Below, in pieces: positions 33,551 to 42,073 of a DNA stretch of 54,711 nucleotides. The stretch's first letter is position 1, and the number at the start of each line of letters is the position of its first letter. The stretch is from Candidatus Zixiibacteriota bacterium (GTDB taxonomy: Bacteria > Zixibacteria > MSB-5A5 > GN15 > FEB-12): positions 1 through 54,711 of the forward strand of contig JAJRQO010000010.1 in assembly GCA_024280215.1 (NCBI GenBank), written 5' to 3'. The notes under the pieces are model-generated. The model saw nothing but the letters and a program-made list of their open reading frames with translations, was not told the origin of the DNA and searched no databases. Position numbers and translations under genes: made by a program.

Positions 33551-35110
33551 TTAGTTAGTACAAACAAGATTTCGCCCCTCATCTTTTGCTCTATATAGTG
33601 CTTGGTCAGCAAGAGAAATAAGTTCCTCATGCGACCTCCCATTTTCAGGATATGATGAGATACCAACCGAGACAGTCACTTTGAGTATTTCATCTTTATT
33701 CGATTTGAATTCAAATTCTGATACTTTGGTTCTAATCCGCTCACCAATCACCAAGGCATCTTTGAGTGGCGTCTGTGGCAAGATAATCGCAAACTCTTCT
33801 CCACCATAGCGAGCAAAAATATCAACATCACGAACACATTCTTTAATAATTTCTGAAAGTGCTGCAAGTACTCTATTACCAGACTCATGCCCATATGTAT
33901 CGTTAAGTTTTTTAAAGAAATCTATATCAACCATAATCAGAGACAATGCTAAATTGTATCTTGATGCTCTTCGTTTTTCTTCTTCTAACTTCTGAGCAAA
34001 ATAGCGATAGTTATAAGTCGAGGTCAAAGCGTCTGTTACAGTAAGCTCCTCGGTCTGTTTATGTAACTCGGCATTTTCAAGAGCAAGTGCTGCCGAACGG
34101 GCAACCGCTGTAAGCATTTGCAAATCTTTATCTTTAAAGTAATCAGCTTTACTTGCTTCAGCAATAATTATCCCTCGTAATTCATCATGTGCCACCATCG
34201 GAACAATCATCACAGAATGCGAGTTGGCATTAAGTGGTACGTAATCATCTCTGTTGGAAACATTTTTAATCATAACTGCATTGATTTGCATGGCAACTTT
34301 ATCTAATAAATCAACAGCATGTAATGGAATTTTTTCTATCTGGAAATTATTTTGTTTGTTATGAAAACGAGCTCTGTAATAATAGTTGTTGTTAGCGTCC
34401 TTAAAAACAACAGAATATCCCTCAAAGTGCATTAATCTCCCAAGTAAATTCATTAGCTCCGAGACTACCGAATCAGTATCAAGTATCGATGCCAGAACTC
34501 TGGAGTTTTCATATATCATTTCAAGATGAGCTTGGTATTTTTCAAGCTCTGAAGTACGCAAATTAAGTGTATCAAGTAGTTTCAATAACCGTTTTTCTGA
34601 CTTATGCATAAACTCCGAAGCATAGACAATAGCCAGATAATATACCCAGAAAAAACCAGTATTAAGAGCGACATTAAACATATCGTTTAATTGGATACTG
34701 TTGAATACTGATAATATGTAGCCTGCTGTCACTACAACAAGGACCAAAAATGAGAAAAAATTAGCCAAAACATAAGCAGCCACTGAAACGGTTAAGAAAA
34801 AGAGAAGAAAGTATGAGGAATGAATCCCGCCAGTATACATAATTAATAATGGAATCAGAACTAAATCATATATAATTGTCGAAAAATAAGCTAATTTTAT
34901 GTCAAACTTGTTCTCGGTTGAGAGGTAAAAGAGAATGAGATGAGCAACATACGTCCCGAAAACGATCTGAAAAATCATATCATACGTATCTACCAAACTA
35001 CTGAAAAATAATAACCAGGAAATACTCAATAAAATCATACCTCTTGCAATGAGGTATATCTTATCTACCCGTGGTAAAAGCGTCTTATTTCTGTCTAAAA
35101 AGAGTTTCAT
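33551..35110 (-). CDS. Membrane GAF-GGDEF diguanylate cyclase
   Basis: 519 residues. Five to six hydrophobic spans fill about 20-165, then a short coiled coil (about 168-200), a GAF-like sensor domain (about 200-345) and a GGDEF domain. The catalytic loop is FARYGGEEFAIILP with an intact GGEEF, so it should make cyclic di-GMP; a product-inhibition site RxxD is not obvious upstream of it. It is the first gene of the operon containing nagZ, anmK, spoIID, ompA and the RNA ligase-like gene, which suggests that c-di-GMP output is co-expressed with wall turnover. Confidence 0.92.
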   Translation of the reverse strand: MKLFLDRNKTLLPRVDKIYLIARGMILLSISWLLFFSSLVDTYDMIFQIVFGTYVAHLILFYLSTENKFDIKLAYFSTIIYDLVLIPLLIMYTGGIHSSYFLLFFLTVSVAAYVLANFFSFLVLVVVTAGYILSVFNSIQLNDMFNVALNTGFFWVYYLAIVYASEFMHKSEKRLLKLLDTLNLRTSELEKYQAHLEMIYENSRVLASILDTDSVVSELMNLLGRLMHFEGYSVVFKDANNNYYYRARFHNKQNNFQIEKIPLHAVDLLDKVAMQINAVMIKNVSNRDDYVPLNANSHSVMIVPMVAHDELRGIIIAEASKADYFKDKDLQMLTAVARSAALALENAELHKQTEELTVTDALTSTYNYRYFAQKLEEEKRRASRYNLALSLIMVDIDFFKKLNDTYGHESGNRVLAALSEIIKECVRDVDIFARYGGEEFAIILPQTPLKDALVIGERIRTKVSEFEFKSNKDEILKVTVSVGISSYPENGRSHEELISLADQALYRAKDEGRNLVCTN

Positions 35111-35338
35111 TTCATATATATCCTATCATAGAATATATCGGCTAATTTGTGAGTTTATTTATTGAAAGAGAACAAATTACAACTATTTCCCTCACAATTC
35201 ATTTTTTTCTACAAAAACAATCTCTCTCTTTGAGAAGGCGATTTTTTTGTTTGATTTTTTGATTAGAATCTCCATATTTAGAAAGCAACCGAATCAAATT
35301 TATGACGTATAGAGTTTTAGAGATTAAAGGATATAAAT

Positions 35339-36643
35339 ATGTTTACAACCAAGAAGAAAATTGCATTATTTTTGTATTTATATATAGGCTTGCTTCTGAG
35401 TACTTCTCTTTCCTATGCGGCTCAGTTTGAATCAGATGAACATGTACACATTTCCAATATTCATAATATCGACGGCGATCTTTATACTTGGGGCGAAAAA
35501 GTTACTATAGATGGCGTCATCACGGGGGATTTGCATAGTGGATATGCGAATACATCGATTAATGGAGTAATTGAAAATTCTGCCAATATCATAGCCAAAA
35601 GATTCATTCACAATGGAGAAATAAATGGGTCGCTCCGAGTTTTTGCCGAAGATGCTACTATTGATGGCAGTGTTGACCGTTCGGTCTTACTCTTTTGTGG
35701 AGAACTTCTGATTGGTAAAAATGCGGAAATTGGAAAAGATGCGAACATCTATGGTGCCAGTATCACTATCGACGGAGTAATCCATGGTGATGTCACAATT
35801 CATTCGGGTGGCTCTGAAATAATTAGTTCTGGAGTTTCATCGATTAAAGAAAACGTGTATATCTCAGGTACTATTGATGGCGATTTAACCGTATATGGTA
35901 AAAATATTCATATCATCGCACCAGCCTTAATCAAAGGGAACTTTCGATATATTTCTGAAAACCAAGTCGATATGGATATTTCTTCAGGTGTTACAATCCT
36001 CGGAACACACACTTGGGACCTTCCTGACAATACCGAAAAAGAAGAGAGTGAAAGTCTCTTTTTAACAACAGTAAAAACTGTATCTCGATTTTTTGCAACC
36101 TTTTTGTTTGGACTACTCTTGATGGTTCTCTGTAAAAATTATATCAGCTCGATGGTTTTCCAGCTTAAAGAAAAATTTGCTATTACCGCCGCTGTCGGAT
36201 TTATCTCTTTGGCTCTATTAGTTATCTTTGTTATTATTTTAATCTTTACTGTCATTATGCTCGTTACTGGACTTGCATTAATTTCAAAAGGTGATGTAAC
36301 AAGTGGTACAATCATCGTCGCCCTATCATCTATTTTTGGACCAATCTCTACTGTGACAATTACCACATTGGGTATAATGATTTATAGTGGGAAAATTGTC
36401 GTCGCACTTTTTATAGGTTCTACGATAATATCAAAACTAAAATCAAATCCAAAATACCTAAGCATCAGCCAATTCTTTTTGGGCTTAGCAATTACATACA
36501 TTCTATTCGCTGTCCCTTATATAGGCACATTGCTATTTTGGATAATTTCATTGATTGGTGTAGGAGCTATAATATTAGGGCTTAAAAACTGTAACAAAGG
36601 TCTTGATAAAACCAAGATGATTAGCGATCAAGCAGGTATTTAA
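35339..36643 (+). CDS. Membrane protein with bactofilin-like beta-helix ectodomain
   Basis: 434 residues. Signal peptide FLYLYIGLLLSTSLSYAA, then about 200 residues of polymer-forming repeats (INNIDGDLYTWGEKVTIDGVITGDL-like turns, many G-D-L/V and I-D-G steps), characteristic of the bactofilin right-handed beta-helix. From about 240 to the end come five to six membrane spans (FATFLFGLLLMVLC, AAVGFISLALLVIFVIILIF, VALSSIFGPISTVTI, GLAITYILFAVPYIG). Bactofilins are usually cytosolic and form scaffolds; here the helix should face the periplasm, so this is a related but distinct arrangement. Divergent from the GGDEF operon; its stop is one base from the gamma-glutamyltransferase stop. Confidence 0.82.
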   Translation: MFTTKKKIALFLYLYIGLLLSTSLSYAAQFESDEHVHISNIHNIDGDLYTWGEKVTIDGVITGDLHSGYANTSINGVIENSANIIAKRFIHNGEINGSLRVFAEDATIDGSVDRSVLLFCGELLIGKNAEIGKDANIYGASITIDGVIHGDVTIHSGGSEIISSGVSSIKENVYISGTIDGDLTVYGKNIHIIAPALIKGNFRYISENQVDMDISSGVTILGTHTWDLPDNTEKEESESLFLTTVKTVSRFFATFLFGLLLMVLCKNYISSMVFQLKEKFAITAAVGFISLALLVIFVIILIFTVIMLVTGLALISKGDVTSGTIIVALSSIFGPISTVTITTLGIMIYSGKIVVALFIGSTIISKLKSNPKYLSISQFFLGLAITYILFAVPYIGTLLFWIISLIGVGAIILGLKNCNKGLDKTKMISDQAGI

Positions 36644-36644
36644 T

Positions 36645-38357
36645 CTAATAGCCTGCTGTTGTTCCTCTCCCTCTTGGGTCTGACATGCCAGTTTTAAAAT
36701 GCGATGGATTGATGTAAATCATTTGAATATCAGAATACGCCTCCCGCTCCTTTAGTTGATACCCATACGATTGTAATTTATTTTGAATCTCTTGAGAGAA
36801 TCGATCTTTTTCAAGGTATAAAACATCTGGCACCCATTGATGATGGAACCTTCCTAACTCGGATGCTTCCTTGAGATTCAGATGGAACCGTGTAATCGAA
36901 ACAATTGCCTGAGCCACAACGGTAATAATTTTTGAACCACCTGGCGAACCCAATACTAAAAGAGGTTCGTTATCTTTGAGAACTATCGTTGGTGACATAG
37001 ATGAAAGCATACGCTTATTTGATTCGATTTTGTTTGCCTCTCCCCCAATAAGTCCATACAAATTTTGTACCCCTGCCTTGATTGAAAAATCATCCATCTC
37101 ATTGTTTAACAAAAAGCCAAAACCATTGACAACAAGTTTACTACCATAGGGAGCATTCAATGTATAGGTAATCGATACTAAATTCCCCTCTTTGTCAGCG
37201 ATTGAAAAATGAGTCGTCTGGTCTGACTCTGTTTGAAGCATACCACCTGGAAGAATTGCATCTGATTCATTTGCCTTCCCAATTTCTATCAACTCCCTAC
37301 GGTTATCCAAATAATTATCATCAAGTAATCTCTCAACTGGAACATTATAAAATGATGGATCGCCAAGATGTTTAGAACGGTCAGCAAATGCTAATTTGGA
37401 TGCTTCAGAGAATATATTGATATATTCAGCAGAATTAGGGTTGTATCTTGAGAAATCAAATGGCTCAATCAGTTTGAGTATCTGCCCTATAACAATTCCA
37501 CCTGAACTTGGTGGTGCCATACTATAAATATCAAGAGAGTCAAATTTTACATGTAATGGTTCTCGCCAGACTGGTGCATAACTTTGTAAATCTTCTTTTG
37601 TTATCAATCCATTTTGAGCCACCATTGTCGCCACAATAGAATCAGCAATTTCACCATCATAAAAACTGTCCTCTCCCTCGGCAGCTATCAGATAAAGTGC
37701 TTTTGCTAATTTATTTTGTACAAAAAGATTACTCTCTTTGATGGTTTGATTATTTGGATAAAATATTTCAGCAGTCGTTTCAAACTGTGATAGTTTAGCT
37801 CTCTGTTCACGAAAAGATGATTCAAGATAGGCGTCAACGACAAACCCAGAATCGGCAAGTTTGGCAGCAATTGAGACCAATTCAAACCAATCCATCGAAC
37901 CCTTTTTTTCCCAAAGGGCGTACATGCCAGCCACAGTTCCCGGTACTCCAACAGCTTTTGCTCCGACAGTTGAGAGGTCAGCAATAACATTGCTATCGTT
38001 ATCAAGATACATTCGTTCAGTAGCAGCATTTGGTGCTGTCTCGCGAAAATCTAATGACATAACTTCTTTGGTCTCACCATCACGTAGTAAAGCGAACCCG
38101 CCGCCACCGATATTTCCAGCCTCTGGATGCACCACCGCTAAGACAAATCCGACCGCTACGGCTGCATCAAAGGCATTACCGCCTTGCTTGAGAATTTCTA
38201 CACCAATATCAGTTGCGAGTGGTGATGCGGTTGCGACGATACCGTATTCATAATACGTTTCAACTTTTAATGCGGAACAACTAAGAAGAAATGAAAAAAG
38301 AAAAACCGTTCCACATGCAAGAAGTGCAACAGAACGGTTTTTTATATATCTCAACAT
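36645..38357 (-). CDS. ggt: Gamma-glutamyltransferase lipoprotein
   Basis: 570 residues, normal length. The enzyme cleaves glutathione and other gamma-glutamyl compounds in the periplasm and self-processes into two chains. The signal ends LLSC with Cys27 as lipidation site, so it should be membrane anchored. The processing and catalytic Thr381 lies in SDQTTHFSIADKEGNLVS; the SMSPTIV and LVLGSPGGSKIITVV stretches of the small subunit follow. GGGGFALLRDG and SLDFRETAP mark the large subunit. The start is 9 bases behind the GH35 gene. A terminator-like hairpin occupies codons 6-19. Confidence 0.95.
   Translation of the reverse strand: MLRYIKNRSVALLACGTVFLFSFLLSCSALKVETYYEYGIVATASPLATDIGVEILKQGGNAFDAAVAVGFVLAVVHPEAGNIGGGGFALLRDGETKEVMSLDFRETAPNAATERMYLDNDSNVIADLSTVGAKAVGVPGTVAGMYALWEKKGSMDWFELVSIAAKLADSGFVVDAYLESSFREQRAKLSQFETTAEIFYPNNQTIKESNLFVQNKLAKALYLIAAEGEDSFYDGEIADSIVATMVAQNGLITKEDLQSYAPVWREPLHVKFDSLDIYSMAPPSSGGIVIGQILKLIEPFDFSRYNPNSAEYINIFSEASKLAFADRSKHLGDPSFYNVPVERLLDDNYLDNRRELIEIGKANESDAILPGGMLQTESDQTTHFSIADKEGNLVSITYTLNAPYGSKLVVNGFGFLLNNEMDDFSIKAGVQNLYGLIGGEANKIESNKRMLSSMSPTIVLKDNEPLLVLGSPGGSKIITVVAQAIVSITRFHLNLKEASELGRFHHQWVPDVLYLEKDRFSQEIQNKLQSYGYQLKEREAYSDIQMIYINPSHFKTGMSDPRGRGTTAGY
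38301..38343 (-). terminator. Terminator-like hairpin inside the start of the ggt gene
   Basis: AAAAACCGTTC and GAACGGTTTTT form 11-bp perfect arms around a 20-base loop that itself holds TGCA-agaag-TGCA. On the minus strand the hairpin is followed by TTTTTCTTTTTTC, so it has all parts of an intrinsic terminator, yet it lies within codons 6-19 of ggt. It might end most GH35 transcripts while ribosomes on ggt melt it, giving attenuation. Confidence 0.6.
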
Positions 38358-38366
38358 AACAAATAT

Positions 38367-40553
38367 TTATTTACTTTTTTCAACGACAAAAATTAATCCA
38401 TCTGGATATTGAATCGGCAATGAAATTCCATCTTTGAGTTCTTTGGATGTAATTTTCATTGGAACCGCTTCTTCATCATCATTGAAAACATCAATCAATT
38501 TCATCTTGGCTGCTTTAAAACCAAGTGCTTTTAAATCTGCTTTAATAATAATTTCTTTTTCACCAGACTCAAATCCATCTGAAAGTTCTCCTGGAGGAGG
38601 AGCAACGATATATAAGACGCCACGTTTTTCACCCATTTGGAAAGATACATCCAGCGATGGATCAGAACAGTATAAATGCGACTCATGTTTTTCAGTTTGT
38701 AAAATAGATTCAAAGAATGAAAGTTTTTGATGGTTACCACCAGAGGCACAATCAAAAGCAAAGAGATAAAAGTTACCTTTGAAACGTGATGATGATACTC
38801 CAATAACTTTGGCATCAGATTTGACAAGTTTTTTTACTTTGGAATCATCTGTAGAGCGAATCGAACCATAGATATATCCAGGATATGAACCTGTTTTATG
38901 TTCAATAGCACCAATCCGATAATCAACAGAAGTTTTGATTCTAAAGTGGTTTGCAAGGATCTGACAATCTTTTAAATTTTCATCATACTTAGGCATCAAA
39001 CCACACATGATAACAGTCACACCAGCCTTGACAAGCTCGACAATTGCTTCTTGTTCTTTTTCCGCCATAATTTCAGTTGAAGCGATAAAGACAAGTTTGT
39101 ATTTTTTGAGTGATTCAAAATCACGATTTTCACGAATTCCATAGTTCATTTTTAGACGCATCAAATCACGACAGATTCCTACTAATGAATCAGAAACAAC
39201 TTTGTTTGTGTAAGCAAATTCTTTTTTCACCGTTACTTTTGATAACCATGAATATAAACGGTTGCCAACAACTGCTATCTCATCCTCAGACTCCATCTCT
39301 TCAAGCCCTAATTCCATCAACTTGTTATTGAAATTTTTCAACAAATTGTAGCCTTCGGTAATCGTTCCATCAGATTGAAGTGGAGCACCATACCATTTTT
39401 CTCGATTCACAAACATGTAGTGATTAAGACCTTTAAAACCAGAAGAAAGACCAGCAGCTAAATAAAACCTACGAGTATTATTGGCGATTGGTGCGATTTC
39501 TTCTTCACGAGATGGTTCAGTTGCAGCTGCTCCAGAAGTAAATGATGATGCATAGGCAAAACCATATTCTGACCTCAAGAATTTCGCTTTGACTGATAAG
39601 TCAAAATAATTGCCATCAGGGAAAACATTAGAACCTAAAAATGGTGAGCGATCCTCAGGTACCAAATTAAAGGCTGGCAGTAAATCACCATTTTTGAAAT
39701 AAAGCGAACGGAAAATAAGTGGCTCTACGGTATATGATTTAAAAATATCCTCCAATGTCTCAAGATACGTATTCAGCATAAATTCTCTATAGCGGAACCA
39801 ATCAAAAGCTTTCGGAAGTTCTTTAATATCTAAATCTTTAAAGTTACGAGGAGGTTGTACTTCCTCGAAGCTATCATTTTTTTCTTTATAGAGCGAATTT
39901 AATTTTTTTATATCATCATATCGTTCTTCTAAAAACTCACCATAATAACGCTCGAGTACATCCTGATTATAATCTGCCGACTCAGGATTTAAGAGACGGT
40001 TAAATGATGTTTCGTAATCAAGTTCAACCATAAAAATTGGTCCACGAGGATGAATATAGTTTTTGGTCGTTTCGATAAATGCTTTAAAATAACTCTTTAA
40101 ATGAAACTGAAAATTGGAATGCAGATAACTTGGAAGATAACCAGCATCAACACCCATATCTTTAAGCAATTTTTGTTCGTTGCCTTGGGCATCACGAGCA
40201 AATACTTTTATGTCGTTAAAGAGAGATTTCGGTAGTCCTCCGTACTCTAACTGACCCGCTACAAAAGGTCCAGGGCGTAATATGACTTTGAAACCAAACT
40301 CACGAGCTAATTCTAAAAAGACTATCAAATCTTTTCGTGGGTCATCAAAGCCACCAAAATCGTATGTTTTAGTTTCGTCCTGATGAATATTCCACGGCAC
40401 TGTTGTCGTGATAATACGAAAGCCAGCCCGTTTGATACGTTCAAAACAGATTGACCAATATCTTTTATCTATTCGGAAGTAATGTAATTCCGCCGAAAAC
40501 GGATGATACGTTTCTTTTCCGATTGAAAACTTATTACCAATTATTCCTAACAT
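38367..40553 (-). CDS. GH35-type glycoside hydrolase (beta-galactosidase-like)
   Basis: 728 residues without a signal peptide. The TIM-barrel N-terminus is typical: PFSAELHYFRIDKRYW, KRAGFRIITTTVPWNIHQ, FKVILRPGPFVAGQLEYGGLP. At the acid/base site the family pattern V-Q-x-E-N-E is V-E-L-D-Y-E, keeping the last Glu but changing the Asn before it. A Rossmann-like segment (about 450-600: FIASTEIMAEKEQEAIVELVKAG) resembles glutamine-amidotransferase-like domains in GH35/GH42 relatives, followed by a beta-sandwich end. It may act on galactosides or related beta-linked sugars; the substrate is uncertain because of the altered site. AAGG precedes the ATG. Confidence 0.85.
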   Translation of the reverse strand: MLGIIGNKFSIGKETYHPFSAELHYFRIDKRYWSICFERIKRAGFRIITTTVPWNIHQDETKTYDFGGFDDPRKDLIVFLELAREFGFKVILRPGPFVAGQLEYGGLPKSLFNDIKVFARDAQGNEQKLLKDMGVDAGYLPSYLHSNFQFHLKSYFKAFIETTKNYIHPRGPIFMVELDYETSFNRLLNPESADYNQDVLERYYGEFLEERYDDIKKLNSLYKEKNDSFEEVQPPRNFKDLDIKELPKAFDWFRYREFMLNTYLETLEDIFKSYTVEPLIFRSLYFKNGDLLPAFNLVPEDRSPFLGSNVFPDGNYFDLSVKAKFLRSEYGFAYASSFTSGAAATEPSREEEIAPIANNTRRFYLAAGLSSGFKGLNHYMFVNREKWYGAPLQSDGTITEGYNLLKNFNNKLMELGLEEMESEDEIAVVGNRLYSWLSKVTVKKEFAYTNKVVSDSLVGICRDLMRLKMNYGIRENRDFESLKKYKLVFIASTEIMAEKEQEAIVELVKAGVTVIMCGLMPKYDENLKDCQILANHFRIKTSVDYRIGAIEHKTGSYPGYIYGSIRSTDDSKVKKLVKSDAKVIGVSSSRFKGNFYLFAFDCASGGNHQKLSFFESILQTEKHESHLYCSDPSLDVSFQMGEKRGVLYIVAPPPGELSDGFESGEKEIIIKADLKALGFKAAKMKLIDVFNDDEEAVPMKITSKELKDGISLPIQYPDGLIFVVEKSK

Positions 40554-40695
40554 AATACCTTATCTATCATTGAGTTAAAGTAAATTGTCCTTTTCTATAT
40601 CCCTGTATAATAGTGTAATCAGACCTCAAAGTCAAATTAAAACTCTTATCTCATTGTTAGCCAACAAGATACTGCAGCCGACATAGATTGTAGCC

Positions 40696-40731
40696 AAAAA
40701 AAGAAGTTCTCTAAGTTGAGAACTTCTTTTT
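40696..40731. terminator. Intrinsic terminator of the Por-tail protein gene
   Basis: GAAGTTCTC-taagtt-GAGAACTTC with A-run and T-run; just downstream of the gene ending at 40756 (minus strand). Confidence 0.92.
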
Positions 40732-40755
40732 GTAAAGATTTATATCAAAAAATGA

Positions 40756-41613
40756 TTATTTCAAGAGCATCATTTTCTTTGTTTCAGAGAAATCACCAGC
40801 TACGATTTTGTAGAAATAAACACCAGAAGCAACAGTTGATGCATCCCATTCAAAAGAATGGAATCCAGCTTCTTGAGCTTCATTGATTTCTTTTACTTTT
40901 TGACCAGTTACATTGTAGATAGTCAAAGAGACATCAGATTTTACTGGTAAAGTATAATCGATAGTTGTAGTTGGGTTGAATGGATTTGGATAGTTTTGAG
41001 CTAATGAGAACGAATGAGGTAATCCGTCAATGCCACTAACAATATCAGTAGAACCAGAATCAACTATAGTATAACAATGAGGTCCGTCCCATGTTGGGAA
41101 CGCTTCAGGGCCAGCCCATTTCCATAATCCAGTTGAACCATAGAATGAAGAGTCAAGACAAAGAGTTTGACCATGATGAGTCGCACCTGCTGGAATAGGT
41201 CCAACAGTAATTGTGTACGCAATAGCATCAAAGTTAGCAGGAAGCCCACCACCAAATAAAGCAGCTCCACCAAAACCAACAGTATCAGAATCAGCACCAG
41301 TAATGCTGTAAGGGTTAATTGCCCAAATCAAATCAAAGTTAGAACCACTTGGTGTACCAGTCGTATCACCAACTGTTGTAGTCCAAGTAGCACCATCGTC
41401 AGAGTAAACTCTAAAGCCATTTGTAATACCTGAATAAGTTGAAACAGCAGTTATACGAATGTTAAAAACATATGTAGAACCAGCCATGATAGAATCAGGT
41501 TGTCCGTGCCACATACCACCAGTTACGTTATCTAAAGTAATTGATTGTCCAAAAGAGATTCCAAACGACATTACAAAAATCGCAAGAACCATAGTAATAA
41601 ATTTAGCTTTCAT
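40756..41613 (-). CDS. Secreted protein with Por (T9SS type A) C-terminal sorting domain
   Basis: 285 residues from the ATG at 41613; GGAGG lies about 12 bases upstream and overlaps an earlier ATG that would add six residues. Signal peptide KAKFITMVLAIFVMSFGISFG. The middle (about 25-195) is a beta-rich domain rich in Gly, Ser, Thr and Asp, with no enzymatic motif I can see. The last 80 residues are the sorting tail: LAQNYPNPFNPTTTIDYTLP, LTIYNVTGQKVKEI, SGVYFYKIVAGDFSETKKMMLLK. Known role of such tails: recognition by type IX-type secretion or related surface anchoring. Single-gene unit. Confidence 0.88.
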   Translation of the reverse strand: MKAKFITMVLAIFVMSFGISFGQSITLDNVTGGMWHGQPDSIMAGSTYVFNIRITAVSTYSGITNGFRVYSDDGATWTTTVGDTTGTPSGSNFDLIWAINPYSITGADSDTVGFGGAALFGGGLPANFDAIAYTITVGPIPAGATHHGQTLCLDSSFYGSTGLWKWAGPEAFPTWDGPHCYTIVDSGSTDIVSGIDGLPHSFSLAQNYPNPFNPTTTIDYTLPVKSDVSLTIYNVTGQKVKEINEAQEAGFHSFEWDASTVASGVYFYKIVAGDFSETKKMMLLK

Positions 41614-42073
41614 AATATTAAAAGCCTCCATAGCTATTTAATTATTTTCATTTTCTATTTAATAAAACTTCTATTTCAAATTAACAAATTGTCTTAGGCT
41701 ACTTCCTCCTAAATTTTGGAAAACATTTTTATCTATAATTCTCATTTTTTTATATTATCATTCGTCTAAACATAAATAAATAGAAATAGTGAGTCAATAA
41801 AAAACTCAAAAAATAATGACTCAATTTCAAGATTTACTTATTATAAAAACATCCTTTACATTCATAATATCATTCATCATCACTACTCTTATTTATACAA
41901 GAAATATGCCAATTTTGATTAAAAATAAAAGCACTTTATAGCTTAAAACCTTTGTTTTCTATAAAAAAACATGCAATTTATTGCCTATTATTTAGTGAAA
42001 ACGCTATTAAAGAGAAAACCGCCATTCAGTATAATAAATGACGGTTTAAGCTTAAAAAAGTTTATTAAAAAAT
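41614..42073. other. Intergenic region upstream of the Por-tail gene
   Basis: About 460 bases, very AT-rich. Apart from the terminator at 42016-42047 and a free-standing GGAGG-like site at about 41703-41710 (minus strand) that is not followed by a usable start codon, I see nothing coding here. Confidence 0.6.
42016..42047 (-). terminator. Probable terminator of the S8 protease gene
   Basis: AAACCG-c-CATT paired with AATG-a-CGGTTT around an AT loop; the minus-strand reading ends in TTTTCTCTTT. Confidence 0.6.
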
